From Flaviramulus sp. BrNp1-15 (GTDB taxonomy: Bacteria > Bacteroidota > Bacteroidia > Flavobacteriales > Flavobacteriaceae), in the NCBI RefSeq assembly GCF_022259695.1, contig NZ_CP092099.1, positions 356,471 to 420,470 of the forward strand: a stretch of 64,000 nt of DNA, in the 5' to 3' direction. The translations under genes and the position numbers were made by a program. Shown here piece after piece: positions 8,300 through 17,993 of the stretch. A model generated the notes under the pieces. The model searched no databases. It saw only the letters and a program-made list of their open reading frames with translations, and was not told where the DNA came from. The stretch's first letter is position 1. Every line of letters starts with the position of its first letter.

Positions 8300-10096
8300 A
8301 TGAAGAATATTAGAAACTTTTGCATTATTGCACATATAGATCACGGAAAAAGTACTCTTGCAGATCGTTTGCTTGATTTTACGGGTTCGGTAACCGCTAG
8401 AGAAAAACAAGACCAACTTTTAGATAGTATGGATTTGGAGCGTGAACGTGGTATAACCATTAAATCACATGCCATTCAAATGGATTATGAATACAATGGT
8501 GAAAAATATGTATTGAATTTAATTGACACTCCAGGTCACGTAGATTTTAGCTACGAAGTTTCTAGAAGTATTGCAGCATGTGAAGGCGCTTTACTAATTG
8601 TTGATGCGGCACAAAGTATACAGGCACAAACGATTTCTAATTTATATTTAGCTTTAGAAAACGACTTAGAAATTATTCCTGTTTTAAATAAAGTAGATTT
8701 ACCAAGTGCAAACCCAGAAGAGGTTACAGACGATATTGTAGATTTATTAGGCTGCGACCCAGAAGAAGTTATTCACGCTAGTGGAAAAACAGGTTTTGGA
8801 GTAGACAATATTTTAGCTGCTATTATAGAGCGTGTTCCTGCTCCAAAAGGAGACCCAAATGCTCCTTTACAAGCTTTAATTTTTGATTCTGTTTACAACA
8901 CTTTTAGAGGTATTGAAACCTATTTTAGAGTGTTTAACGGTGAAATTAAAAAAGGGCAGCACATTAAGTTTGTTGCTACAAATAAAGATTATTATGCCGA
9001 TGAGGTAGGCACTTTAAAACTTACCCAAGTTGCAAAACAAAGTGTAAAAACAGGTGATGTAGGTTATTTAATTACTGGTATTAAAACCGCTAAAGAAGTA
9101 AAAGTTGGAGATACCATTACCGATTTTGCAAAACCAACGACTAACATTGTTGAAGGTTTTGAAGATGTAAAACCTATGGTTTTTGCTGGTATTTATCCTG
9201 TAGATACAGAGGATTATGAAGAGCTTCGTAATTCTATGGAAAAGCTTCAATTAAACGATGCTTCTTTGGTGTTTCAACCAGAAAGTTCTGCTGCATTAGG
9301 TTTTGGTTTCCGTTGTGGGTTCTTAGGGATGCTTCACATGGAAATTATTCAAGAGCGTTTAGAACGTGAGTTTGACATGACTGTTATTACCACAGTTCCT
9401 AACGTATCTTACCATGCTTACACAAATAAAAACCCTGATGAGATTATTATTGTAAATAACCCATCAGACTTACCAGATCCTTCAACTTTAAATCGTGTTG
9501 AAGAACCTTATATAAAAGCTACCATAATTACGAAAGCCGATTTTATTGGTAACGTAATGTCGCTGTGTATTGAGAAACGTGGTATTATCACAAATCAAAC
9601 CTACTTAACGACAGAACGTGTTGAGTTGACTTTTGAAATGCCTTTAGCTGAAATTGTTTTTGATTTTTATGATAGATTAAAAACGGTTTCAAAAGGTTAT
9701 GCGTCTTTTGATTATCATCCAATTGGTATGAAAACATCAAAGTTAGTACGATTAGATATTTTATTAAATGCACAACCTGTTGATGCGCTTTCTGCTTTAA
9801 TTCATGCAGATAATGCTCAAAGTATTGGTAGAAAAATGTGTGAAAAGTTAAAAGAATTAATTCCGCGTCAACAATTTGATATTCCTATTCAGGCTGCAAT
9901 TGGAGCTAAAATTATTTCCAGAGAAACCATAAAAGCGCTTCGTAAAGATGTAACCGCTAAATGTTATGGTGGAGATATTTCGCGTAAACGTAAATTACTT
10001 GAAAAACAGAAAAAAGGTAAAAAACGTATGCGACAAGTAGGAAATGTTGAAATACCTCAGCAAGCATTTATGGCTGTATTGAAGCTCAACGATTAG
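8300..10096 (+). CDS. lepA: Elongation factor 4 (back-translocating GTPase LepA)
   Basis: The 598-residue product is full length for EF4. GTPase motifs are in order: [19 protein letters not shown] (G1), the RGITIK switch I, DTPGHVDF (G3), NKVDLPSA (G4). The LepA-specific C-terminal half is present ([67 protein letters not shown]-like tail, and the Lys/Arg-rich [18 protein letters not shown]). It acts on stalled ribosomes. It converges on the LytTR regulator gene with a single base between the two stop codons, leaving no room for a terminator between them. Confidence 0.97.
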   Translation: MKNIRNFCIIAHIDHGKSTLADRLLDFTGSVTAREKQDQLLDSMDLERERGITIKSHAIQMDYEYNGEKYVLNLIDTPGHVDFSYEVSRSIAACEGALLIVDAAQSIQAQTISNLYLALENDLEIIPVLNKVDLPSANPEEVTDDIVDLLGCDPEEVIHASGKTGFGVDNILAAIIERVPAPKGDPNAPLQALIFDSVYNTFRGIETYFRVFNGEIKKGQHIKFVATNKDYYADEVGTLKLTQVAKQSVKTGDVGYLITGIKTAKEVKVGDTITDFAKPTTNIVEGFEDVKPMVFAGIYPVDTEDYEELRNSMEKLQLNDASLVFQPESSAALGFGFRCGFLGMLHMEIIQERLEREFDMTVITTVPNVSYHAYTNKNPDEIIIVNNPSDLPDPSTLNRVEEPYIKATIITKADFIGNVMSLCIEKRGIITNQTYLTTERVELTFEMPLAEIVFDFYDRLKTVSKGYASFDYHPIGMKTSKLVRLDILLNAQPVDALSALIHADNAQSIGRKMCEKLKELIPRQQFDIPIQAAIGAKIISRETIKALRKDVTAKCYGGDISRKRKLLEKQKKGKKRMRQVGNVEIPQQAFMAVLKLND

Positions 10097-10097
10097 C

Positions 10098-10868
10098 TTA
10101 TTGCTCTAACCATTTTCTAAAATCTGAAGTTGTAGAAGTACTGGTCATTACTTTTTCTTTAGTTCCTGTAATTTGGATAAGTAAACGATTTTTAAAATGG
10201 CTTTCAATATTCTCAATAAAATCGATGCTTATAATTTCGCTTCTGTTTATTTTAAAAAATTTAGCCGGATGTAATTCTTGATGAATCGACCCTAAATTTT
10301 GAGAAATAGGGTAACGTTTCCCTTTAACATCTGTTGCAATACAAAAATCGCCAGAGGCTTCTATTTTACTAATCTCTGAAACATTTAGCAATTGAATACC
10401 TTTTGCTTTTTTAATTACAAAACGTTTTTTATAATTATTATGTTCTTCTTGTAATGCCAATTTAAGTTCGGTAATGGTTTGTTGGTTTAATGTGTTGTAA
10501 TTACCTTGTTTAAATAAAGATTGATACTTTTCTATGGCTTTTTCAAAATCTGATTGTGTGTATGGTTTTAAAATATATGCAATACCATTAGTGTTAAATG
10601 CTTGAAACAAATATTCATCGTGAGCAGAACAGAAAATAATTGGGGCATCAATTGAAATTTCGTTGTATAAATCGAATGAAATACCGTCTAATAGTTGAAT
10701 GTCTGACAGAATAAAATTGTAACTGTTTTTTACAAGAAATTCTTTTCCTTCAGAGTTTGAACGTGCCCAATCATGAGGAATATCTTCTTCAAAATAGTCG
10801 TTTACAAAAGCAACTAGTTTTTTATACGCTGGTATTTCGTCTTCTAAAATTAAAATTTTCATAGTCAT
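10098..10868 (-). CDS. LytTR-family DNA-binding response regulator
   Basis: The 256-residue product has a CheY-like receiver (about 1-125): ILILEDEIPAYKKL at the start with the acidic pair, phospho-acceptor D56 in ILSDIQLLDG, and KPYTQSDFEKAI with the conserved Lys. A LytTR DNA-binding domain occupies about 150-256 (RFVIKKAKGIQLLNVSEISKIEA, KFFKINRSEIISIDFIENI). It would be phosphorylated by the kinase encoded 43 bp upstream. The start could also be ATG 10862, two codons in; the first ATG is kept. It is the last gene of the receptor/kinase/regulator operon. Confidence 0.93.
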   Translation of the reverse strand: MTMKILILEDEIPAYKKLVAFVNDYFEEDIPHDWARSNSEGKEFLVKNSYNFILSDIQLLDGISFDLYNEISIDAPIIFCSAHDEYLFQAFNTNGIAYILKPYTQSDFEKAIEKYQSLFKQGNYNTLNQQTITELKLALQEEHNNYKKRFVIKKAKGIQLLNVSEISKIEASGDFCIATDVKGKRYPISQNLGSIHQELHPAKFFKINRSEIISIDFIENIESHFKNRLLIQITGTKEKVMTSTSTTSDFRKWLEQ

Positions 10869-10911
10869 AAATTATGAGATACTGAAACAAGTTCAGCATA
10901 ACAAAAGCTTA

Positions 10912-11922
10912 TTAACTTTCGTTAATTAATTTAATAATTGGGATTGAAATATTGAATTCTTTATCTGTGTTTATAATTATTACGTCTTTATCTGATAATA
11001 ATTTATATCGCGACTTTAGGTTTTCTAAACCTGTACCAAATGATTCGTTTTTCGACTTAAGGTTAGATTTTGTGTTTATTACTTTTAGTGTGTTTTCTTC
11101 AATAGAAATAATTGATTTTATAGTGTTGCCTTTTTGAGGTTTGTTATGTTTTACAACGTTTTCTAACAGTATTTGTATAGCTCCTGTTGGAATAAACTTA
11201 TCTTCTATTGATGTTTGAATATCTATCTTGAAATCATAATCATCTTCAAAACGTGTTTTAATTAAAAAGATATAATTTTCGGCTAATTGAATTTCTTCAG
11301 ATAATTCCATAACCTCTGCGTCTTTAGTTTTTATTAAATAACGGTAGATTAAAGACAGCCTATTTATATACTCTTTAGCTTTTTCTGTATCACTATCAAT
11401 TAAAGAATCTAAAGTGTTTAAATTATTAAATAAAAAATGTGGATCTATTTGTGAACGCAATAATTTAAGTTCATTCTCTTTTTGTTGTTTTTCAATTTTT
11501 AGGTATTCGCTTTGACCTTCATAGAATTTTTTAGTAAGAAAAAGAGCAAAGGGAAAAGCGGTTTGAAAAGTGCCTCTATCTATCATCTTTAGCACAAAAT
11601 CTAATCCTCTTGGGTAATTTTTCCAGTCGTTATCACCAGACCAAAAACCAACAGTATATTGAAAGGCTGTAATAACAATTAAAATTAACAACCCAAAAAC
11701 ACCAAATAAAAAATATTTTTTTTCTTTGACAAATTTTGGAATTAACCAAAACGTAAACAGAAAAATGATGCTGCATATTGCGATTAATTCGGATGGAAAA
11801 TCAAGAAGGTATTCTTTCAGCATTGCGCCTCTATCATAATAATCTTTTCCTTGAAGAAAAAAAGACACCATAAAATAAATAGCTAAAACTATAAAGTCTG
11901 ATTTGTTTAGTTTAGTATTCAT
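10912..11922 (-). CDS. LytS/YehU-type sensor histidine kinase
   Basis: The 336-residue product has four N-terminal membrane helices (first ~130 residues), a short coiled linker (QSEYLKIEKQQKENELKLLRS), then the His_kinase family box SQIDPHFLFNNLNTLDSLI whose His is the phospho-acceptor. The ATPase part is present but short: AIQILLENVVKHNKPQ (N box) and SFGTGLENLKSRYKLL (G box). There is no extracytoplasmic sensor domain, so the membrane helices themselves or the neighbouring 177-residue membrane protein (3 bp upstream) may sense the signal. Partner: the LytTR regulator downstream. Confidence 0.92.
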   Translation of the reverse strand: MNTKLNKSDFIVLAIYFMVSFFLQGKDYYDRGAMLKEYLLDFPSELIAICSIIFLFTFWLIPKFVKEKKYFLFGVFGLLILIVITAFQYTVGFWSGDNDWKNYPRGLDFVLKMIDRGTFQTAFPFALFLTKKFYEGQSEYLKIEKQQKENELKLLRSQIDPHFLFNNLNTLDSLIDSDTEKAKEYINRLSLIYRYLIKTKDAEVMELSEEIQLAENYIFLIKTRFEDDYDFKIDIQTSIEDKFIPTGAIQILLENVVKHNKPQKGNTIKSIISIEENTLKVINTKSNLKSKNESFGTGLENLKSRYKLLSDKDVIIINTDKEFNISIPIIKLINES

Positions 11923-11925
11923 TAA

Positions 11926-12459
11926 CTAACGTTTTTTATAAAAGATTATAGCAAACCCAAATGCAGTTATTAAATATCCTATAATTAGCCTAAAAGGTAA
12001 AGGAATTACACGAAATATAATTAGTGTTGCTAAAACAATTAGTAAAACTCCCGTCATATTTTGTTTAATATAATTTAAACTTAATATTACTAAACCTATA
12101 TTTAAAAAACTAGGTCCGTTTGTTATGAAAGTTTTCCAGATTGATGGGAATTTTGAAAGGTGACCTGCAAAATCATTCCTTATTTCTTGTGTTTCCTGAC
12201 TCCACCAAACAAAATCTAAAACACACATTCCAATAGTACAAACAACACCAATAATTGCTAATGGTGCCCCAATATAACTGAAAATTTTATTTGGAAATGA
12301 AACTACTTGTGGCATTATTAAAACCACGCCTATTAACAAAAACCAATGAGCAAAATCAATAGGTCTTTGTGCATAAATAAAATCATTTCCTTTTGCTAAA
12401 AGAATTTGTCCAACCAATTCGCAAAGTAACCCAGCTATAAATAGTGTTTTGAAATTCAT
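11926..12459 (-). CDS. Hypothetical integral membrane protein
   Basis: I do not recognise the family. The 177-residue product has five or six hydrophobic segments (about 4-20, 38-54, 62-86, 115-132, 136-155, 158-174) and a polar central section with WWSQETQEIRNDFAGHLSKFPS. It lies 13 bp after the TonB-dependent receptor gene and 3 bp before the histidine kinase gene, so it is very likely in the same transcript and possibly a sensory accessory of the kinase. No signal peptide or catalytic motif is seen. Confidence 0.7.
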   Translation of the reverse strand: MNFKTLFIAGLLCELVGQILLAKGNDFIYAQRPIDFAHWFLLIGVVLIMPQVVSFPNKIFSYIGAPLAIIGVVCTIGMCVLDFVWWSQETQEIRNDFAGHLSKFPSIWKTFITNGPSFLNIGLVILSLNYIKQNMTGVLLIVLATLIIFRVIPLPFRLIIGYLITAFGFAIIFYKKR

Positions 12460-12472
12460 TTTTTTACTTTAA

Positions 12473-14827
12473 TTAATTATTATCATCAATTCTATTTTCT
12501 TCATCTCTAGAGACGTTTTCTCTGTTCTTTTTCTTTCCAAATTTAGAACCAAAGCTATAAGACAATCTTAACTGAATATTTTGTCTGGATTGATTGCTTT
12601 CAATTTCTGCATTTAAATTATTATAGTTAATTGTACCCACAAACCCCCTGTTAAGTATTTTATTAAAGCCTAGATTCACTTTTAGCTTCTCGTCTAAAAA
12701 CTTTTTCCCAAAAGAAAAATCTAACCCTGCAAACCATTTTGCATCAATACCCCCTTCTAAAGCACCAGTACCATAGTTTCCACTAATTTCTGCATTAATT
12801 TTCCATGGTAATTCATAACTGGCTTGAGTAAACCACATTAAACTCCATTTTTGTAAATTTAAATTATTGGTTGCAGATTCAAACTTATTATAGTTTACAA
12901 TAAAGCCAGTATAGCCTTCTACACCTTTTATAAAACTTAGTGGGCCAAATAGCCTGAAATTCCAGTTTTTACTATCTGATAAATTGATAGTTGTTCGCAT
13001 AATTTCAGCTGTATCATTATTTTGAGATATAAATTGAAACATCGCGTCTTCAGTTTCGCTATATCCAATCGTAAAAAATGGCTGGCCATCATAGGTTAAA
13101 TTAAATTGATAATTATTGGTAAATGATGGTTTTAAATTTTCGTTTCCAACATCTGATGAAAGCGGATCGTAATATGTGACAAACGAATTTAAGGTATTGT
13201 AATTAGGTCGACGAATGCGATAACTATAAGCTATGCTTGCGCTAATGTTTTTATTTATTTCTATACTAACTGAAGCGCTGGGAAATATTTTAGAAATTTT
13301 TCGTTCTCTAGTTTCATTATTACTGCTTGATAGTCCTTTTGTGTTGCTGTCTTCAAAACGTAATCCTCCAGAAAAAGACCACTTCCCTTTTGTTAAATTT
13401 AATTTAGAATATAACGCAAAAATATTTTCATCTACTAAAAACCGATTACTAGCTTCTGCATCAAAATCAAAACCACCACTATTATTTTCATTAAACGATT
13501 GTAAATCATTATCTGTTTCTACTTGCGAATATTTACTACCAAAACTTAGTTTTAAATCATCTGAAAACATTCTGGTGTAGTCTGCTTTATATGTTTTTAT
13601 TTGATATGTTCCATCTTGCAAATACCTTTGATTTGTATATGGAATAGTGCTTCCCGAAACCGAAGAAATGGTGTTAATATTATCGTTTGAATAATCTACA
13701 AAATTAAAATCGGCAGTGAATTTATGAGCTTCTGTTTTAAACTCGTAATACGGATTAACATTAAAAACTACTTGATTGCGGTTAAAACTGTTTTCAGACA
13801 GTAAAAAATCGCTTGTTGTTTGGGTTGTAATGTTGTTAGAACTTGTTGAAATTCTATCTGAATCTGCTGCATTTCTTCGCACTCCAATTCCTACAGAGTG
13901 ATTGTCATTAATATAATAATCAATACTTGCACTTGTTCTAAAACTTTTAGGGTTGTAAGGTTCTATAGTTGCTTGGTCGTAAGTTTCATCGCCAACCGTT
14001 CTTTTAATAAACAGATCTTCCCTCCAAGTTGGACTTGAATATCCTGTGCTTATTTGCCAGTTTAATTTGTTTTTATAACTCGCAATTGAAGCACTTGCGC
14101 CATATTCAAAACCTTGATCCTCACCAATCCAGCTTGCTACATTTCCGTGCGTTCCTAATTTTACGTTTTTCTTTAAAATTATATTAATGATTGGTCCTGA
14201 ACCTTCGGCATCAAATTCAGCTCCAGGTTGCTCAACTAACTCCACTTTAGCAATGTTATCTGCTGGCATATCACGAAGCAACGTATCCATATCCATATAA
14301 TCTGTGGTCTTTCCATTAATTAAAATTCTAATATTCCTTTGTCCTGCATAACTAATTCCGTTATTGGTTACAAGAACTCCAGGAACACGCTTCATGACAT
14401 CTTGTAAATTAGAATTCGCCATTTCAGATTTTTCTAAATCTACTATCAATTTTTCTGCTGTTTGCCTAATTACTGGTCTGCTGCTTTTAACAACTATTTC
14501 ATCTAAAGTTTGGCTTTCTTCTTTTAAAGTGAAATTGAATTCTTTATTAGATGTTAATTCAAAAGCTTCGGTCTTTTTAGTTTCAAAACCCAAGGTTGAA
14601 ACTTCAATGTAATAATTTCCAGTAGCAACATCATTAAAAATATATTTACCTTTTTCGTCTGAAATAGCACCACCAACAACTTCTTTTGAAACATTATTAT
14701 ATAATACCACGTTAGCAAATTCTAATGGTTGATTATTTTCGTCGCTTATAAATCCTATTATACTTTGCGCAAAACTTAGTGTAAAACTTAAGAAGAAAAA
14801 GAAAAAATGTAGTGTTTTTAATTTCAT
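12473..14827 (-). CDS. TonB-dependent outer membrane receptor, outer membrane beta-barrel (OMP_b-brl_3) type
   Basis: Starting at ATG 14827 the protein is 784 residues with a Sec signal MKLKTLHFFFFFLSFTLSFAQS; the open frame extends 14 codons upstream to 14869 but this would displace the signal. Domains: a carboxypeptidase-regulatory-like repeat (about 23-105, GFISDENNQPLEFANVVLYN), a plug (about 120-215, DVMKRVPGVLV and IRILINGKTTDYM), then a 22-strand-type barrel ending in RLSYSFGSKFG with a charged tail. No SusD partner is adjacent, so the substrate is not obvious; siderophores or peptides are as likely as sugars. It heads an apparent operon with the membrane protein, kinase and regulator, which suggests substrate-responsive or envelope-sensing regulation. 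Confidence 0.9.
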   Translation of the reverse strand: MKLKTLHFFFFFLSFTLSFAQSIIGFISDENNQPLEFANVVLYNNVSKEVVGGAISDEKGKYIFNDVATGNYYIEVSTLGFETKKTEAFELTSNKEFNFTLKEESQTLDEIVVKSSRPVIRQTAEKLIVDLEKSEMANSNLQDVMKRVPGVLVTNNGISYAGQRNIRILINGKTTDYMDMDTLLRDMPADNIAKVELVEQPGAEFDAEGSGPIINIILKKNVKLGTHGNVASWIGEDQGFEYGASASIASYKNKLNWQISTGYSSPTWREDLFIKRTVGDETYDQATIEPYNPKSFRTSASIDYYINDNHSVGIGVRRNAADSDRISTSSNNITTQTTSDFLLSENSFNRNQVVFNVNPYYEFKTEAHKFTADFNFVDYSNDNINTISSVSGSTIPYTNQRYLQDGTYQIKTYKADYTRMFSDDLKLSFGSKYSQVETDNDLQSFNENNSGGFDFDAEASNRFLVDENIFALYSKLNLTKGKWSFSGGLRFEDSNTKGLSSSNNETRERKISKIFPSASVSIEINKNISASIAYSYRIRRPNYNTLNSFVTYYDPLSSDVGNENLKPSFTNNYQFNLTYDGQPFFTIGYSETEDAMFQFISQNNDTAEIMRTTINLSDSKNWNFRLFGPLSFIKGVEGYTGFIVNYNKFESATNNLNLQKWSLMWFTQASYELPWKINAEISGNYGTGALEGGIDAKWFAGLDFSFGKKFLDEKLKVNLGFNKILNRGFVGTINYNNLNAEIESNQSRQNIQLRLSYSFGSKFGKKKNRENVSRDEENRIDDNN

Positions 14828-15424
14828 AACTGTTTGTTTTGATGATTGATAAAGTAAATGTATATTCATTATTGTTTTAACCGAAACTGTTTCTGGTGAA
14901 TTGGGATAAAAAAAGGTTGAGTATTGTTTTTTTGGTGATAAGTCTAAAAAACCTCAGCCAAAAAGGAAGTAAATGCTTAGAAAAACATTTATAGTAGTAT
15001 TTATGAAGAAAGATTGTGTTTTCTTAAACACTTTTAAGGTTTATTTAAAAATCGTTATTGATAATTTCAATTAATCCAGATTACACACTTATTTCTTTAA
15101 AAACACATTTACCGCAAAATTGTTAATAATTATTTTGTATGTTTATAACAGAGTAAACATAATTAATAGCAAAACTGTTATAAACACTTAATAACACTTT
15201 GTTTTCAACAACATCAAAGTGTTTGTTTTTTAGCTACTTATGTTTTATTTTTTATTAACATTTTTGTAATTTAAAGACCATGTTTTGTGTCTTTTTATAA
15301 TTAAATGCCGAATAAAAATCGTTTTTGTAATTTTTAAAAATTAATCTTAATTGAGGGTTAACTTGAACGTTAAATTTCTTTTTTTTGATGTTCAGTTTAA
15401 CAACTTTTTTGATATCCATTCTAT
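14828..15424. other. Intergenic region upstream of the glucan cluster
   Basis: This 597-bp AT-rich stretch lies between two divergent operons and holds no convincing ORF on either strand. It must contain the promoters for the receptor operon (minus) and the glucan operon (plus); I find no perfect TAnnTTTG close to either start. The only discrete structure is a hairpin plus T-tract at 15193-15231. Confidence 0.6.
15193..15231 (+). terminator. Orphan intrinsic terminator in the intergenic region
   Basis: AACACTTTG and CAAAGTGTT form a perfect 9-bp stem with a 13-nt loop, followed by TGTTTTTT. There is no plus-strand gene upstream of it, so it could end a small RNA or a leader transcript. Confidence 0.55.
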
Positions 15425-16627
15425 ATGAAAGCACTTTTTTACACCCGAGAATTTCCGCCTTATGTTTACGGAGGAGCAGGAGTTCATGTTGAATATTTAG
15501 CTGATGAGTTAGCTAAATTAATGAAGGTAGAAGTAAGGTGTTTTGGAGATCAAGATGCTAAATCTGGTAATTTAAGTGTAAAAGGTTTCCCTTTTGATAA
15601 CCCCATTTTTGATACTGCAGATGATAAGTTAAAATCGGTATTTAAAACCTTAAGCACCTGTATACAAATGAATGGCGAACCAGTAGATGCAGATGTAGTG
15701 CATTGCCATACTTGGTATGCGCAGTTTGCAGGTATTGTTACCAAACTTTGTTATGGCATTCCATTAGTTATCACTACACATTCTCTTGAACCTTTAAGAC
15801 CATGGAAACGTGAGCAATTAGGTAGAGGTTATGATGCATCGTCTTGGGTTGAAAAAACAGCGATTGAAATGGCCGATGCCATTATTGCGGTATCTGAAGA
15901 AACCAAAATTGATGTATTAAAACATTTTAATGTAGACGAAAATAAAGTTAAGGTAATTTACAATGGAATAAACCTGCAGCAATATGTAGTAACTTCTAAA
16001 ACCACAACATTAGATGAATATGGTATTGATAAAACAAAACCTTATGTGCTTTTTGTTGGAAGAATTACGCGCCAAAAGGGCATTATTCATCTGGTTAATG
16101 CCATAAAATATATAGATCCAGATACCCAAATAGTGTTATGTGCCGGAGCTCCAGACACCAAAGAAATTGGTAAAGAAATGGAAGATGCTGTTGCTGAAGT
16201 TAAAAAAACACGCGATAATGTTATTTGGATTGATAAAATGCTTGAAAAAGATCAGGTTATTCAACTATACTCTCATGCCGATGTGTTTTGTTGTCCTTCA
16301 ATTTACGAGCCTTTTGGTATTATAAACATTGAAGCTATGGCTTGTAACACCGCTGTTGTAGCAAGTGCTGTAGGAGGTATTAAAGAAGTGGTTGTTGATG
16401 GAGAAACAGGAATTCTTATTCCTTTAGAACAACAAAAACAAGCCCCTTTTGAGCCTATAGACCCAGATAAATTTTCAAGAGATTTAGCTAATGGTATTAA
16501 CAAAGTAATTAAAAACAAGGACTTAAAAGATACTATGGCAAAAAATGGCAGAAAACGTGTTGAAGACTATTTTGATTGGGTAGCCATTGCTAAGCAAGTT
16601 GAATCACTATACAAATCACTATTATAA
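15425..16627 (+). CDS. glgM: GT4-type alpha-glucan glycosyltransferase (glycogen synthase / GlgM-like)
   Basis: The 400-residue product has the two Rossmann halves of a GT-B retaining glycosyltransferase. REFPPYVYGGAGVHVEYLADEL at the N-terminus is the signature of the actinobacterial-type glycogen synthase group, which in mycobacteria makes maltose-1-phosphate from ADP-glucose and glucose-1-phosphate. The donor site is seen in FVGRITRQKGIIHLV and the EPFGIINIEAMAC (E-x7-E) motif. It starts a tight plus-strand series with glgC (28 bp), glgE, maltokinase and glgB. Because glgE follows, maltose-1-phosphate synthase activity (GlgM) is a plausible role; direct chain extension as glycogen synthase is the alternative and cannot be excluded from sequence. 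Confidence 0.82.
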   Translation: MKALFYTREFPPYVYGGAGVHVEYLADELAKLMKVEVRCFGDQDAKSGNLSVKGFPFDNPIFDTADDKLKSVFKTLSTCIQMNGEPVDADVVHCHTWYAQFAGIVTKLCYGIPLVITTHSLEPLRPWKREQLGRGYDASSWVEKTAIEMADAIIAVSEETKIDVLKHFNVDENKVKVIYNGINLQQYVVTSKTTTLDEYGIDKTKPYVLFVGRITRQKGIIHLVNAIKYIDPDTQIVLCAGAPDTKEIGKEMEDAVAEVKKTRDNVIWIDKMLEKDQVIQLYSHADVFCCPSIYEPFGIINIEAMACNTAVVASAVGGIKEVVVDGETGILIPLEQQKQAPFEPIDPDKFSRDLANGINKVIKNKDLKDTMAKNGRKRVEDYFDWVAIAKQVESLYKSLL

Positions 16628-16654
16628 ATTTAGCGTTAATAAAAAATTAAAGTC

Positions 16655-17920
16655 ATGATAAATAACAAAGTCTTATCAATTATACTAGGTGGTGGTCAAG
16701 GATCGAGGTTATACCCTTTAACAAAAGACAGATCTAAACCCGCAGTTCCTATTGCCGGAAAATACAGATTGGTAGATATTCCTATCTCTAATTGTATAAA
16801 TGCAGATATAAAACGCATGTTTGTTTTAACGCAGTTTAACTCCGCTTCATTAAACCGCCATATAAAGAACACTTATCATTTTAGTTTTTTTAGTAGTGCT
16901 TTTGTAGATGTTTTGGCCGCAGAACAAACACCAAACAACAAAACCTGGTTTCAAGGAACCGCAGATGCTGTAAGACAGAGTATGCATCATTTTTTAAGAC
17001 ATGATTTTGATTATGCTTTAATACTGTCTGGTGATCAATTATACCAAATGGATTATGATAAATTGATCGAGGCTCATGAGAAAAGTGGCGCCGAAATTTC
17101 TATTGCAACCATACCCGTTAACGCCAAAGACGCAACGTCGTTTGGTATCTTAAAATCAAATGATGAGAGTGTAATCACTTCTTTTATAGAAAAACCAGAC
17201 GCTAGTTTATTACCCGAATGGACCTCAGAAGTAAGTGATGAGATGAAATCGCAAGGGCGAAACTATTTAGCTTCAATGGGTATTTATGTGTTTAATAGAG
17301 ATTTGTTAATTGAATTAATGAAAGACCCATCGACTAACGATTTTGGAAAAGAAATTATTCCTCAAAGTATTGAAAAACACAAAACGCTTAGTTATCAGTA
17401 CGAAGGTTATTGGACAGATATTGGAAACATAGACTCGTTTTTTGAGGCTAACCTTGGTCTTACTGAAGACATTCCAAAGTTTGATTTATATGACAGACAA
17501 AAACGTATTTACACCAGAGCGCGTATGTTACCTACAACCAAATTAGCAGGAACTATGTTAGAAAAAGCGGTAATTGCTGAAGGTTGTATTATAAGTGCTG
17601 CAAAAATAGAAAAGTCGGTGATTGGTATTCGTTCAAGAATTGGTAAAGAGTCAACCATAATAAACACCTATATGATGGGTTGTGATCATTATGAAACTTT
17701 AGAAGAAATTGATAGAAACAAAATTGAAATCCTTTTAGGAATTGGCGAACGCTGCTTTATTAAAAACGCCATTATAGATAAAAACTGCCGAATTGGAGAT
17801 GATGTTAGAATTAATGGAGGAAACCATCTTGAGGATAAAGAAACTGATATGTATTTTATAAAAGATGGTATTATAGTTATTAAAAAAGGAGCCGTTATTC
17901 CAAAAGGGTATGTTATATAA
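16655..17920 (+). CDS. glgC: Glucose-1-phosphate adenylyltransferase (ADP-glucose pyrophosphorylase)
   Basis: The 421-residue product makes ADP-glucose from ATP and glucose-1-phosphate, the committed step of glucan synthesis. The N-terminal nucleotidyltransferase shows LGGGQGSRLYPLTKDRSKPA with the nucleotide-binding Gly-rich loop and RLVDIPISNCINA; the metal-site Asp is in LILSGDQLYQMDY, and the sugar-phosphate region carries FIEKPDAS and YWTDIGNIDSF. A left-handed beta-helix domain (about 300-421, hexad-like VIAEGCIISAAKIEKSVIG) completes it. It is the second gene of the glucan operon, 28 bp after the glycosyltransferase it should feed. Confidence 0.95.
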   Translation: MINNKVLSIILGGGQGSRLYPLTKDRSKPAVPIAGKYRLVDIPISNCINADIKRMFVLTQFNSASLNRHIKNTYHFSFFSSAFVDVLAAEQTPNNKTWFQGTADAVRQSMHHFLRHDFDYALILSGDQLYQMDYDKLIEAHEKSGAEISIATIPVNAKDATSFGILKSNDESVITSFIEKPDASLLPEWTSEVSDEMKSQGRNYLASMGIYVFNRDLLIELMKDPSTNDFGKEIIPQSIEKHKTLSYQYEGYWTDIGNIDSFFEANLGLTEDIPKFDLYDRQKRIYTRARMLPTTKLAGTMLEKAVIAEGCIISAAKIEKSVIGIRSRIGKESTIINTYMMGCDHYETLEEIDRNKIEILLGIGERCFIKNAIIDKNCRIGDDVRINGGNHLEDKETDMYFIKDGIIVIKKGAVIPKGYVI

Positions 17921-17993
17921 ATCTTATTATTTTGATTCGCATATTATAATATAGAAACTCCTATTTTTACTTTTTACTAAACTAAATTAACCT

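Noticed and set aside
13233-13580. Open frame opposite the TonB-dependent receptor
   Set aside because: Antisense of barrel-coding sequence, with no family features.
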